Below the pieces are notes generated by a model, which saw only the letters and a list, made by a program, of their open reading frames with translations, made no database searches and was not told the DNA's origin. Source: Spirabiliibacterium falconis (GTDB lineage: Bacteria; Pseudomonadota; Gammaproteobacteria; Enterobacterales; Pasteurellaceae). From it: a stretch of 64,000 nt of DNA. Shown here piece after piece: positions 20,295 to 28,497 of this stretch. The stretch covers positions 186,001 to 250,000 of the forward strand of contig NZ_JABMIJ010000006.1 in NCBI RefSeq assembly GCF_014885015.1, in the 5' to 3' direction. Position numbers and translations under genes: made by a program. Position 1 is the stretch's first letter. Each line of letters opens with the position of its first letter.

Positions 20295-20846
20295 ATGAAC
20301 GGATTTTTTTATTGGGAATATAGCCCCGTAGCACACTGTTTGATGCTCTGCTCAGAAGATACTGGGCGGCGGATACGAACATCATTGCAAAAAGGAATGT
20401 TAAACCAAGCCGCATTTGGTGTAAATGACTGTGATATGGAAGATTTCCTGTTTTATAACGTGGTATATGATGTGTTAAAAGATCACGCCATGAGCGATGC
20501 CGACCGTGAGTTTATGACGTATTCTGCGATCGGGGCACGTCAATTTTTATTACCCATTCAACCAAAGAGTTGGTTTTTCACTGCACTAAATGGCATTGAT
20601 ATTTGTGATGAGGCTGAACCGAAATTGGTGCAAGCATTGCTCAAAGACAGCGATAAATGGGTGAATTTGTTATTGGTGCAAATCAGCGGTAATGTGGCAG
20701 ATTGTCTATTACTTGACCGCACTTTAATTTTATCGGGGCTGAATTTAACGTTTGCTCAGCCATTACGTCTTTTCGCTAACCGTTTACGCCCAATGCCAAC
20801 GCGAGAGGCTAAACCAAAATTGTCCTTAGTTCAACAGCGTGCATAA
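20295..20846 (+). CDS. zapC: Cell division protein ZapC
   Basis: Z-ring stabilising protein that binds FtsZ and promotes filament bundling; function is from E. coli ZapC. The 183-residue protein aligns by eye along its length with E. coli ZapC (YcbW). Shared points include a tryptophan-rich N-terminus (FYWEYSP against WRWYYDE), QPKSWFF in the middle, the VNLLLVQISGNVADCLLL strand region and the NRLRPMP end. Directly followed by rnm. Confidence 0.82.
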   Translation: MNGFFYWEYSPVAHCLMLCSEDTGRRIRTSLQKGMLNQAAFGVNDCDMEDFLFYNVVYDVLKDHAMSDADREFMTYSAIGARQFLLPIQPKSWFFTALNGIDICDEAEPKLVQALLKDSDKWVNLLLVQISGNVADCLLLDRTLILSGLNLTFAQPLRLFANRLRPMPTREAKPKLSLVQQRA

Positions 20847-20847
20847 T

Positions 20848-21681
20848 ATGACTTTTTCTCAACACCATTATGATCTCCACTGCCATAGTAATGCCTCCGA
20901 CGGTGTATTAACGCCGAGTGACATAGTGGCTCGAGCTGCTACTCAAGGCGTAAAGGTGCTTGCGTTATGTGATCACGACACTACACGTGGCGTTGCTGAG
21001 GCCCAATGTGCGGCAAAGAAACACAATATCACGCTAGTGAGTGGGGTTGAGCTATCGACATTGTGGCAAAATCGTGGAATTCATATTGTTGGACTGAATT
21101 TTGATCCAGCCCACAGTGCAATGACCGCACTTTTAGCACAGCAAGCACAATTACGGGAACAAAGAGCGATTCAAATCGGGGAAAAATTAGTAAAGTGCGG
21201 TCTGCCAGATGCGTATGAGAGTGCCAAACGCTTGGCTGGTGGTGAAGTAACGCGTGCACATTATGCTCGTTTACTGGTGCAAGCAGGTAAAGTAAAAAAT
21301 GAAGCTCAAGCATTCAAACGTTATTTAGGGCAGGGAAAATCGGCGTATGTGAGTGCAAATTGGTGTGATATTCCACATGCGATTGATATTATACATCAGG
21401 CTGGCGGTTTAGCCGTGTGTGCTCACCCTTTGCGTTATCCGATGACGCGGAAATGGTTATTGCGTTTATTGAATGAGTTTAAAGCAGCTGGTGGTGATGC
21501 GGTTGAAGTGGCACACAGTGGACAATCGCCTGATCAGAGGCATAATCTTGCACAGATCACGCGTGAACTGGGGCTGTTGGCTTCTGCTGGCTCTGATTTT
21601 CACTTTCCATGTGGCTGGGTTGAATTGGGTAAAAATTTATGGTTACCAGAAAGTGTAACCCCTATTTGGACTCAGTTTTAA
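20848..21681 (+). CDS. rnm: RNase AM (PHP-domain 5'-3' exoribonuclease, YciV)
   Basis: A PHP phosphoesterase related to E. coli YciV, which trims 5' ends of rRNAs and digests short oligonucleotides. The metal motifs are DLHCHSNASDG near residue 9, LCDHDTTRG near 38, GVELST near 63 and SAGSDFHFPCGWVELG near 250. The ATG at 20848 is preferred. A GTG at 20839 lies inside the zapC end and has poorer spacing. Confidence 0.9.
   Translation: MTFSQHHYDLHCHSNASDGVLTPSDIVARAATQGVKVLALCDHDTTRGVAEAQCAAKKHNITLVSGVELSTLWQNRGIHIVGLNFDPAHSAMTALLAQQAQLREQRAIQIGEKLVKCGLPDAYESAKRLAGGEVTRAHYARLLVQAGKVKNEAQAFKRYLGQGKSAYVSANWCDIPHAIDIIHQAGGLAVCAHPLRYPMTRKWLLRLLNEFKAAGGDAVEVAHSGQSPDQRHNLAQITRELGLLASAGSDFHFPCGWVELGKNLWLPESVTPIWTQF
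21328..21335 (+). other. KOPS-like octamer GGGCAGGG
   Basis: Matches the E. coli FtsK-orienting sequence GGGNAGGG on the plus strand. It lies about 3.2 kb left of dif and points toward it. Located inside rnm. Confidence 0.45.
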
Positions 21682-21752
21682 CACATTTTTTACTAAATAA
21701 ATCTTATTCTGTCGTGTATAATTGCCCTATTTAGAGCCAATTAAGTCAAATT

Positions 21753-22370
21753 ATGAGTCAATTTTTTTATATCCATCCCGATAATCCTCAAGCGCGTCTG
21801 ATTAAACAAGCGGTAGATATTGTGCGTAATGGCGGCGTGATCGTATATCCGACCGATTCAGGCTATGCCCTTGGTTGTGCATTAGGGGATAAGCATGCAA
21901 TGGACAGAATTGTGACGATTCGCCAATTGCCACCGAATCATAATTTTACGTTAGTGTGTAGTGATTTATCTGAATTGTCGAACTATGCGGTGGTGGATAA
22001 CGTAGCCTATCGTTTAATTAAGAATAATACACCTGGGCATTACACATTTATTTTAACTGCAACCAAAGAAGTGCCACGTCGGCTAATGACTAAGCGCAAA
22101 ACGATTGGTTTACGGGTACCTGATAATACCATTGCCTTACATCTACTACGAGAACTGGGGGAACCCATTTTATCGTGTTCACTTATTATGCCTGGTGATG
22201 AAATCACGCAATTTGACCCAGAAGACATTCGTGATCGACTGGAGAAACACGTTGATTTGATTATTCACGGTGGTTATTTAGGTGAAAAACCAACCACAGT
22301 GATTGATTTAACTGATACTGCGCCAGTGATTGTGCGCATCGGTAATGGTGATACCACACCATTTGAATGA
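21753..22370 (+). CDS. yciO: Sua5/YciO/YrdC family protein YciO
   Basis: A 205-residue protein of the threonylcarbamoyl-AMP synthase superfamily. The N-terminal VDIVRNGGVIVYPTDSGYALGC motif and the KRKTIGLRVPDN segment define the fold. In this subfamily (YciO) the tRNA-modifying role is not clearly shown, and YrdC/TsaC usually does that task. It lies 29 bases upstream of rluB, as in E. coli. Confidence 0.9.
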   Translation: MSQFFYIHPDNPQARLIKQAVDIVRNGGVIVYPTDSGYALGCALGDKHAMDRIVTIRQLPPNHNFTLVCSDLSELSNYAVVDNVAYRLIKNNTPGHYTFILTATKEVPRRLMTKRKTIGLRVPDNTIALHLLRELGEPILSCSLIMPGDEITQFDPEDIRDRLEKHVDLIIHGGYLGEKPTTVIDLTDTAPVIVRIGNGDTTPFE

Positions 22371-22399
22371 CACCCGAGAGAGTGACATAAAGGATAACT

Positions 22400-23281
22400 A
22401 TGCAAAATAAACATAATACGGTTGCAGGCGAAAAACTGCAAAAAATTCTGGCGCGAGCTGGTAAAGGATCACGTCGTGAAATTGAAGCCATGATTGCTCA
22501 ACATCGCGTCAGTGTTGATGGAAAAATTGCCACACTTGGCGATCGTGTCGAGTTAAAAACGGACACCAAAATTCGCCTTGATGGACAACTGGTTAACGTT
22601 AAGCCTGAGCAAAAGCAAATTTGTCGAGTATTGATGTATTACAAACCAGAGGGGGAGTTGTGCACACGCAGAGACCCTGAAGGGCGTGCCACCGTATTTG
22701 AGCGTTTACCTAAATTACGTGGTGCACGTTGGATCGCGGTTGGAAGGTTAGACATTAACACATCTGGTTTGATGTTATTTACCACGGATGGAGAACTTGC
22801 GAACCGTTTAATGCACCCGAGCCGAGAAATTGAGCGTGAATATTCTGTGCGCATTTTTGGTGAGGTTACTGAAGCAATGCTGCAAGCTTTACGCAAAGGT
22901 GTACAACTAGAAGATGGGATGGCTGCATTTAAACGAATTCATGTACGTGGCGGGCAGGGGATTAATCAATGGTTTGATGTTACGCTTACAGAAGGGCGTA
23001 ATCGTGAAGTTCGCCGCTTATGGGAATCACAAGGCGTGCAAGTAAGCCGCCTAATTCGTATTCGTTACGGCAACATTACTTTGACTAAACAATTACCTCG
23101 TGGCGGTTGGCAAGAAATGGGGCTTAACGATGTGAACTATCTGCGTGAACTAGTGTCGTTGCCATTAGAAACTGAATCAAAATTAGAGCAACATCAACCA
23201 CAACGTCGCCTAAAAGCCGCTAAAATCCGTAAAGCCGTAAAACGATTTTCAGCTAATTCTAATACCAGACGACGCAAATAA
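22400..23281 (+). CDS. rluB: 23S rRNA pseudouridine(2605) synthase RluB
   Basis: RsuA-family pseudouridine synthase acting on 23S rRNA. An N-terminal S4 RNA-binding domain ([18 protein letters not shown]) is followed by the catalytic motif [14 protein letters not shown] with its aspartate near residue 117. The [12 protein letters not shown] segment is typical of the group. A basic tail ends in [13 protein letters not shown]-like octamer lies inside the gene. Confidence 0.94.
   Translation: MQNKHNTVAGEKLQKILARAGKGSRREIEAMIAQHRVSVDGKIATLGDRVELKTDTKIRLDGQLVNVKPEQKQICRVLMYYKPEGELCTRRDPEGRATVFERLPKLRGARWIAVGRLDINTSGLMLFTTDGELANRLMHPSREIEREYSVRIFGEVTEAMLQALRKGVQLEDGMAAFKRIHVRGGQGINQWFDVTLTEGRNREVRRLWESQGVQVSRLIRIRYGNITLTKQLPRGGWQEMGLNDVNYLRELVSLPLETESKLEQHQPQRRLKAAKIRKAVKRFSANSNTRRRK
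22952..22959 (+). other. KOPS-like octamer GGGCAGGG
   Basis: Plus-strand GGGNAGGG match about 1.6 kb left of dif, pointing toward it. Located in rluB. Confidence 0.45.
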
Positions 23282-23286
23282 TTTAC

Positions 23287-24255
23287 ATGAAACTGCAACA
23301 ATTACGTTATCTTGTTGAAATAGCAGAACAAAATTTAAATATTACTGATGCAGCCGAAGCACTTTATACTTCACAACCTGGCATCAGTAAGCAAGTGCGG
23401 TTATTGGAGCAAGAGCTGGGATTGGAAATTTTTGAGCGTAACGGCAAGCATATTAAACGTATGACCCCACAAGGCGAAAAAATTATCCAGATTGCACGTG
23501 AATTACTTGCCAAAGCAGATAATATCAAAGCGATCGCACAGGAATTTAATCGTCCTGAGCATGGTATTTTACGCATTGCAACCACCAATACCCAAGCACG
23601 CTATGTATTGCCTGAAGTCATTCAGCGATTTGTGAAGCGTTACCCTAATGTCAGTTTGCAAATTAATCAAGGTACGCCTGCACAGATGGCTGAGCAATTG
23701 GAATCGGGTAGTGTCGATTTAGCCATTATCACTGAATGGCACAATTTGTTTAACGATATGGTATTGCTTCCATGTTATCATTGGAATCGCTCTGTCATTG
23801 TCCCATCAGTTCATCCTTTAATTAATCAAGAACTTAGTATTGAAACATTAGGGCAGTATCCACTGGTAACCTATACCTTTGGTTTTATGGGGGCATCAGA
23901 TCTTGCAAAAGCCTTCAATCATCATGGCATTATGCCGAATATTGTATTTACTGCAATCGATGCTGATGTACTGAAGACCTATGTCAGACTAGGCTTAGGA
24001 GTCGGCATTATTGCTTCGATGGCTCATACGGCCGCTGATCGTGATTTAATTGCATTAGATGCCTCTCATTTATTTAATTATAGTAGTACTCATATTGCAT
24101 TTAAGCGTGGCACTTTTTTACGCCAATATATGTATGACTTTATCGAATTTTTCGCACCGCACTTAACAAAAAGTGCGGTTGAAAAAGCTGAAATGCTTAA
24201 TAATAACCATGCAATCGATCAATTTTTTTCTCACATAGAACTTGCCCATCGGTAA
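23287..24255 (+). CDS. cysB: LysR-type regulator CysB
   Basis: Transcriptional activator of sulfate and thiosulfate assimilation that responds to N-acetylserine or O-acetylserine. It has the N-terminal winged helix-turn-helix MKLQQLRYLVEIAEQNLNIT and TSQPGISKQVRLLEQELG. The substrate-binding core has TTNTQARYVLP near residue 100 and TYTFGFMGASDLAKAF near 197, both typical of CysB rather than general LysR proteins. Length 322. It is the last gene before dif. Confidence 0.93.
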   Translation: MKLQQLRYLVEIAEQNLNITDAAEALYTSQPGISKQVRLLEQELGLEIFERNGKHIKRMTPQGEKIIQIARELLAKADNIKAIAQEFNRPEHGILRIATTNTQARYVLPEVIQRFVKRYPNVSLQINQGTPAQMAEQLESGSVDLAIITEWHNLFNDMVLLPCYHWNRSVIVPSVHPLINQELSIETLGQYPLVTYTFGFMGASDLAKAFNHHGIMPNIVFTAIDADVLKTYVRLGLGVGIIASMAHTAADRDLIALDASHLFNYSSTHIAFKRGTFLRQYMYDFIEFFAPHLTKSAVEKAEMLNNNHAIDQFFSHIELAHR

Positions 24256-24274
24256 TTATTATTTATAAAAAATT

Positions 24275-24313
24275 GAAAAGTGCGGTTGAGATAACCGCAC
24301 TTTTCATTTTATT
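24275..24313. terminator. Uptake-signal dyad terminator after cysB
   Basis: GAAAAGTGCGGTT and AACCGCACTTTTC form a 13-base-pair stem with a short loop and a T-rich tail. It isolates the dif region from cysB transcription. Confidence 0.8.
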
Positions 24314-24391
24314 TCTCGTATAGTTTTTATCTCATCATTTCCATTATAAATATCACCAAAATCAACTAACACTCACATCTTGACATAGCAA

Positions 24392-24436
24392 TAACATGTT
24401 TATTTTTTATGTATAACTTGCATCGTAACATGTTTA
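24392..24436. repeat. Two direct copies of TAACATGTTTA
   Basis: TAACATGTTTA occurs at 24392-24402 and 24426-24436, each containing the palindrome AACATGTT. The 34-base start-to-start spacing is about three helical turns, which could suit a DNA-binding protein. No known regulator matches confidently. Confidence 0.4.
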
Positions 24437-24486
24437 AAAATGTGACTTGTCCTTATAATAAACGGCAAATCCATTGAAATCATTCT

Positions 24487-24495
24487 TGTGGATAA
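24487..24495 (-). promoter_or_regulatory. DnaA box match
   Basis: TTATCCACA on the minus strand is a perfect DnaA box, 45 bases left of dif. One such 9-mer is expected about every 130 kb by chance, so a single copy is weak evidence. Confidence 0.35.
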
Positions 24496-24540
24496 GTCTG
24501 TGATTTTATTGTATCGTAGTATCTACTTACCTTATCACTA

Positions 24541-24568
24541 ATTGCGCATAATGTATATTATGTTAAAT
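24541..24568 (+). other. dif: dif: chromosome dimer resolution site
   Basis: A 28-bp site with the XerC-binding arm ATTGCGCATAA, the 6-base centre TGTATA and the XerD-binding arm TTATGTTAAAT. From memory of E. coli dif (left arm GGTGCGCATAA, same centre and right arm) only the two outermost left bases differ. XerC/XerD recombine here, under FtsK control, to resolve chromosome dimers. Its place in a non-coding gap, flanked by matS sites and converging KOPS-like octamers, supports the call. Confidence 0.95.
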
Positions 24569-24812
24569 AATGTAATTACAATCGTCACGTTTATGGGTGG
24601 TGCACTTCTCTATTTTATTTTGAGGTGATAAATCTACAAAATATCAGGTTTGATTATGAAAAGATTATCAATAATAAGGCTGATACTAATTATGCATTTG
24701 CACCATAAGATTTGAAAAACGTATCGCTGTAAAATCTGAGTATGTAGTAAATGAAAATGCTATCAGATTTTAAAATTTGAGGTTTAACCGCACTTTCATT
24801 AATTCCTAAGTG

Positions 24813-24835
24813 AAATGATAATAGTTGCTATTTCT
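24813..24835. promoter_or_regulatory. Possible Fur-type operator before ferritins
   Basis: An imperfect inverted repeat (GAAATGATAATAG...CTATTTC) resembles Fur sites only partly. It is placed about 35 bases before the predicted ferritin -35 element. Offered as a weak candidate. Confidence 0.25.
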
Positions 24836-24867
24836 TTATTTTTTAACAACTTACAAACAACAATAGC

Positions 24868-24895
24868 TTGCTTTTGTATAAAAAGACGGTATGAT
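24868..24895 (+). promoter_or_regulatory. Predicted promoter of the ferritin operon
   Basis: TTGCTT (24868-24873), a 16-base spacer and TATGAT (24890-24895), ending about 70 bases before the first ferritin start codon. Confidence 0.55.
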
Positions 24896-24966
24896 TAAGA
24901 AATCGCTATTAAAAAATACATTTTAATAGTCCAAATCGAAATAATTACTATTAAAAGGATATCAAT

Positions 24967-25452
24967 ATGTTAAATTGTAAAATTATTGATAAATTAAACG
25001 AACAAATTAATTTAGAATTCTATTCTTCTAATCTTTATCTTCAAATGAGTGCGTGGTGTGCTCAAAAAGGATTTGAAGGTGCATCTGCTTTTTTATTAAA
25101 GCATGCTGATGAAGAAATGTTGCATATGCAAAAGCTCTTCCAATATTTGAATGACACGGGAAATATGCCAATTTTAGGTGCAATTGAAGCACCAAAAACG
25201 GATTTTTCCTCTTTAAAAGATGTGTTTGAATTGACGCTTGAGCATGAAAAATATATTACGAAAAAAATCAATGAATTAGTGGATGTTACGTTTGAATGTA
25301 ACGATCAATCCAGTTTTCACTTCTTGCAATGGTATGTTGCAGAACAGCATGAAGAAGAAAAATTATTCGGCAGTATCATTGATAAATTCAATTTATTAGG
25401 TGATAGCGGTTTATCACTCTATTTTATTGATAAAGAATTAGCTGCACTGTAA
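24967..25452 (+). CDS. ftnA: Non-haem ferritin, first copy
   Basis: A 161-residue ferritin subunit that would assemble into the 24-mer iron store. All ferroxidase ligands are in family positions: Glu17, Glu50, His53, Glu94, Glu126, Gln127 and Glu130. The AAAAGGA ribosome site precedes the ATG. It is followed ten bases later by a second ferritin gene; such pairs are known in Haemophilus. First gene to the right of dif. Confidence 0.95.
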   Translation: MLNCKIIDKLNEQINLEFYSSNLYLQMSAWCAQKGFEGASAFLLKHADEEMLHMQKLFQYLNDTGNMPILGAIEAPKTDFSSLKDVFELTLEHEKYITKKINELVDVTFECNDQSSFHFLQWYVAEQHEEEKLFGSIIDKFNLLGDSGLSLYFIDKELAAL

Positions 25453-25462
25453 GGAGAAAAGC

Positions 25463-25972
25463 ATGTTATCACAAAACATTATTAATGATTTAAATGAACA
25501 ATTAAATCTTGAATTTTACTCGTCTAATCTCTATTTGCAAATGAGTGCATGGTGTGAAAAACAAGGCTATCCTGGTGCTGCAAAATTTTTACTTGCTCAC
25601 GCTGAAGAAGAAATGCAGCATATGCGCCGTTTGTTTACTTATCTCACAGAAACAGGCGCATTAGCCGTTATTGGTAAAATAGAAGCGCCTACCCATGAAT
25701 TTGAATCGCTAAAACAAGTGTTTGAATTAACCTATGAACACGAAAAATTAGTAACCTCACAAATCAATGAATTAGTGGACATTACTTTTAGTGAGAAAGA
25801 CTTCTCTTCGTTTAACTTCTTGCAATGGTATGTGGCTGAACAGCATGAAGAAGAAAAATTATTCATGTCTATTTTAGATAAATTTAATTTGGTCGGGACT
25901 GATGGACGTGGCCTTTATCATATTGATAATGAGCTTGGGAAATTGGCTGATGCAGAAGTAACACAAGCGTAA
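25463..25972 (+). CDS. ftnB: Non-haem ferritin, second copy
   Basis: A 169-residue paralogue of the preceding gene, with the same ferroxidase ligands (Glu17, Glu50, His53, Glu94 region, Gln127, Glu130) and a slightly longer C-terminus ([10 protein letters not shown]). An AAGGAGAA ribosome site precedes it. Because both subunits keep the active site, a mixed shell is possible; this is inference. Cotranscribed with the first copy. Confidence 0.95.
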   Translation: MLSQNIINDLNEQLNLEFYSSNLYLQMSAWCEKQGYPGAAKFLLAHAEEEMQHMRRLFTYLTETGALAVIGKIEAPTHEFESLKQVFELTYEHEKLVTSQINELVDITFSEKDFSSFNFLQWYVAEQHEEEKLFMSILDKFNLVGTDGRGLYHIDNELGKLADAEVTQA

Positions 25973-25992
25973 CATTGTTACCCTGTCACAAT

Positions 25993-26019
25993 AAAAGCTG
26001 CTATATTAGCAGCTTTTTT
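25993..26019. terminator. Intrinsic terminator, ferritins/small ORF
   Basis: AAAAGCTGCTA and TAGCAGCTTTTTT form a stem with a tiny loop and T-run. It follows the ferritin operon and overlaps the stop codon of the small minus-strand gene, so it may serve both. Confidence 0.8.
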
Positions 26020-26161
26020 ATTCACTCTGCTCTATTTGTATTTTTACCGGACTTTGCGGCTGTGAATGATGATAAGAGCGGTACAAAAAAGCACTAATAA
26101 GAATAATCAACGCAATAATAAGTTGAATAACGCGGGTTTTTGTTAATTTTTGTGCTGGCAT
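26018..26161 (-). CDS. Small single-span membrane protein (47 residues)
   Basis: A short open frame below usual length cut-offs. The protein begins MPAQKLTKTRVIQ, has one hydrophobic segment of about 18 residues (LIIALIILISAFLY), and a polar tail rich in His, Gln and Pro. The topology is probably N-terminus inside, given the basic N-terminal part. An AAGGAT ribosome site lies well placed upstream of the ATG. It is divergent from fnr, 78 bases away. I do not recognise a family. Confidence 0.65.
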   Translation of the reverse strand: MPAQKLTKTRVIQLIIALIILISAFLYRSYHHSQPQSPVKIQIEQSE

Positions 26162-26206
26162 TTTGTATCCTTTTCTTTTCTCATTACTAAAATAATGCTA
26201 AAATAA

Positions 26207-26220
26207 TTGAGTTAGATCAA
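26207..26220. promoter_or_regulatory. FNR box upstream of fnr
   Basis: TTGAG-TTAG-ATCAA differs at one base from the FNR consensus TTGAT-N4-ATCAA. It overlaps the expected start of transcription if TAAAAT at 26199-26204 is the -10 element, which would fit FNR autorepression as in E. coli. Confidence 0.65.
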
Positions 26221-26239
26221 TTTTTATAAGGTAGTTTTT

Positions 26240-26992
26240 ATGGCTCCAATCATCTCAGGTGTTCGCGTACAGTCTGGTGGTTGTGCAATTCATTGTCAGG
26301 AATGCAGTATCAGTACGCTTTGTATTCCATTTACGTTGAATAATCAAGAATTAGATCAACTTGATAATATTATAGAACGAAAAAAACCTATTCAAAAAGC
26401 GCAAGTGTTGTTTAAAGCAGGTGATCCCCTACGTTCACTTTATGCTATCCGTTCAGGCACGATCAAAACCTATACAATTAGTGAAACAGGACAAGAACAA
26501 ATCACCTCTTTTCATTTACCTGGCGATTTGGTTGGATTTGATGCTATCACTGATATGCGCCACCCAAGCTTTGCACAGGCCTTGGAAACAGCAATGGTAT
26601 GCGAAATTCCGTTTGATATTTTAGATGATCTTGCAGGTAAAATGCCTAAATTGCGTCAACAAATTATGCGTTTAATGAGCAATGAAATTAAAAGTGATCA
26701 AGAGATGATTTTATTACTCTCAAAAATGAATGCTGAAGAGCGGTTAGCCGCATTTATTAATAATCTTTCAATCCGCTACTCTGCTCGTGGTTTTTCTGCT
26801 AAAGAATTTGGTTTGACAATGACGCGTGGTGATATTGCTAATTATCTTGGTTTAACCGTTGAAACCATTAGTCGCTTACTCGGGCGATTTAAGAAAAATG
26901 GTATCTTGTCGGTACAAGGTAAATTTATTACCATTAATGATATGGAAAAATTGAAAAGCATGGCAGATGCCACTAAGTGTAAAGGAAAATAA
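26240..26992 (+). CDS. fnr: Oxygen-sensing regulator FNR
   Basis: CRP-family regulator that senses oxygen with a [4Fe-4S] cluster and controls anaerobic metabolism. Candidate ligands are Cys19, Cys22 and Cys28 in the N-terminal cysteine cluster, plus Cys121. A cNMP-like beta barrel follows, then the helix-turn-helix with the FNR recognition helix motif [15 protein letters not shown] near residue 208 (E..SR contacts TTGAT). Length 250 is standard. An FNR box lies just upstream, and uspE follows as in E. coli. Confidence 0.97.
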   Translation: MAPIISGVRVQSGGCAIHCQECSISTLCIPFTLNNQELDQLDNIIERKKPIQKAQVLFKAGDPLRSLYAIRSGTIKTYTISETGQEQITSFHLPGDLVGFDAITDMRHPSFAQALETAMVCEIPFDILDDLAGKMPKLRQQIMRLMSNEIKSDQEMILLLSKMNAEERLAAFINNLSIRYSARGFSAKEFGLTMTRGDIANYLGLTVETISRLLGRFKKNGILSVQGKFITINDMEKLKSMADATKCKGK

Positions 26993-27078
26993 CCCTCTTT
27001 AACCCACTAAAATTGTTGTTGTTTTCTTCATTTTACTCTATTCTATAAGGAGTATTTCTCCTTATAGAGGTTTGTCTT

Positions 27079-28020
27079 ATGCGTTTTAATAACATTTTAG
27101 TGGTAATTGACCCTACTTCAGAAACACAACCTAGCCTTTCCCGCGCGTTACACCTTGCTCAGCAGCTTGAAAAAGAAAATGAAACGGTAAAATTAACACT
27201 TTTTCTGTCGCTATATGATTTCTCGTTTGAAATGAGTGCGATGTTATCATCAGAAGAACGAGAAAGTATGCACCAAGGCATTATTAGCCAAAAGAAAACG
27301 TGGTTAGATGAACTGATTACACGCGAAATTCCACAAACTTCTCTGATTCAAACCGATACTGCCGTGATGTGGAAAAGTCGTGACTATGAAGCAATCATTG
27401 AGCAAGTTGAATTGGGTAAACACGATTTAGTCGTAAAAGAAGCAAAACCTGCTGAGGGATTAGATGCGCTTATTTTCACACCAACTGACTGGCAATTGCT
27501 ACGTAAATGCCCTTGTCCAATTTTAATGGTCAAAGAGCATGAATGGCAGTCAGAAGGGCGTATTTTGGTGGCTGTGAATGTCTCAGATGACGAAGCCTAC
27601 CATGATGTGTTAAATAAAAAATTAGTCACATCCAGTCGTGATCTTGCCTCGGTATTGAGTGCTGGGCGGATTCATCTTGTGTCAGCCTACCCTACTACGC
27701 CTGTAAACATGGCAATTGACTTACCCGAATTCAACCCAAATGCGTATACAGATAGTGTGCGAGGTCAACACCTGATTAATATGAAAGCACTACGTCAACA
27801 TTTTGGTATTGATGAAGATCATACTCATGTGGAAGAAGGCTTGCCAGAAGAAGTTATTCCACAGGTTGCGGAAAAAATTAAAGCGGAGCTTGTGGTGCTA
27901 GGTACAATTGGACGTACAGGACTTTCCGCTGCCTTTTTAGGAAATACTGCTGAGCATGTGATTGGACGTTTAAATTGTGATGTATTAGCAATCAAACCTG
28001 ATCCTGAAGAGAGTGAGTAA
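27079..28020 (+). CDS. uspE: Tandem universal stress protein UspE
   Basis: A 313-residue protein of two fused Usp domains (about 1-155 and 156-313). The C-terminal domain has the nucleotide-type motif LGTIGRTGLSAAFLGNTAEHV, while the N-terminal copy lacks it, as in other UspE proteins. Neighbourhood fnr-uspE is conserved. UspE in E. coli affects motility, adhesion and stress survival; the biochemical role is open. Confidence 0.93.
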   Translation: MRFNNILVVIDPTSETQPSLSRALHLAQQLEKENETVKLTLFLSLYDFSFEMSAMLSSEERESMHQGIISQKKTWLDELITREIPQTSLIQTDTAVMWKSRDYEAIIEQVELGKHDLVVKEAKPAEGLDALIFTPTDWQLLRKCPCPILMVKEHEWQSEGRILVAVNVSDDEAYHDVLNKKLVTSSRDLASVLSAGRIHLVSAYPTTPVNMAIDLPEFNPNAYTDSVRGQHLINMKALRQHFGIDEDHTHVEEGLPEEVIPQVAEKIKAELVVLGTIGRTGLSAAFLGNTAEHVIGRLNCDVLAIKPDPEESE

Positions 28021-28023
28021 TAG

Positions 28024-28058
28024 AAAAAACCGCACTTTTAGTTAAAGTGCGGTTTTTT
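28024..28058. terminator. Uptake-signal dyad terminator, uspE/uspA-like
   Basis: AAAAAACCGCACTTT pairs with AAAGTGCGGTTTTTT, with T-runs on both strands, between convergent uspE and the UspA-like gene. Confidence 0.85.
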
Positions 28059-28059
28059 A

Positions 28060-28497
28060 TTAACGCATCACCAATACTGGGCGATGGCTGTATCGAGCCA
28101 CTTTCACTGTATCTGAACTTAACCCCTCTTTTTTCTGCTTTTGACGAGCTTTTTGAGTTGCCATCATCATAATTAAATCGACATCCTTTTCCTCGGCTAT
28201 GCGATTCACTTCTTCATATACTGTTCCATAAGCGACAATATGTTGCACTTTTTTGCCCTCAGGAAAAATACCTTGAGTAAACTCGTGCAATTTCTTATTT
28301 GCCTCGGCTAGGACATCTTTATCGAAGTTTTTAGGTAAAAACGACGATACAATACTATTCGTCGGTGCAGGCACAATACCTGCCACGCGATAAACCGTCT
28401 TTTCTTGATGCTCTGTCATATCAAGTGCGGTCTGAATGAGGCGTCTTGCCTCATTCAAATGACTTAAATCAATGACAATTAAAATATTATTAAACAT
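28060..28497 (-). CDS. UspA-type universal stress protein, TRAP-linked
   Basis: A 145-residue single-domain Usp protein starting MFNNILIVIDLSHLNEAR. The C-terminal part has LSSDTVKVARYSHRPVLVMR; a Gly-rich ATP loop of the G-x2-G-x9-G type is not obvious. It overlaps the TRAP permease end by eight bases, so the two are probably coupled. The Halomonas TeaD protein is a precedent for a Usp protein regulating a TRAP transporter. The open frame extends 17 codons upstream inside the permease gene. Confidence 0.87.
   Translation of the reverse strand: MFNNILIVIDLSHLNEARRLIQTALDMTEHQEKTVYRVAGIVPAPTNSIVSSFLPKNFDKDVLAEANKKLHEFTQGIFPEGKKVQHIVAYGTVYEEVNRIAEEKDVDLIMMMATQKARQKQKKEGLSSDTVKVARYSHRPVLVMR

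Larger units (their letters stand above)
24306..24966. other. Gene-free terminus region containing dif
   Basis: The longest stretch without a gene in the window. It is very AT-rich and stops occur in all frames; only tiny open frames are present (for example a 19-codon frame from 24656), none with support. It holds dif, a DnaA-box match, two copies of TAACATGTTTA, one uptake signal at about 24787, and the ferritin promoter at its right end. Confidence 0.75.

Noticed and set aside
24380-24406. TTGACA at 24380 as a promoter
   Set aside because: No acceptable -10 at 16-18 bases spacing, and no gene follows.
24656-24715. 19-codon open frame in the dif gap
   Set aside because: Weak ribosome site, no family and chance-level length in AT-rich DNA.
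24307-24966. Tus-binding Ter site near dif
   Set aside because: No match to the E. coli Ter core was seen, and a tus gene is not in the window.
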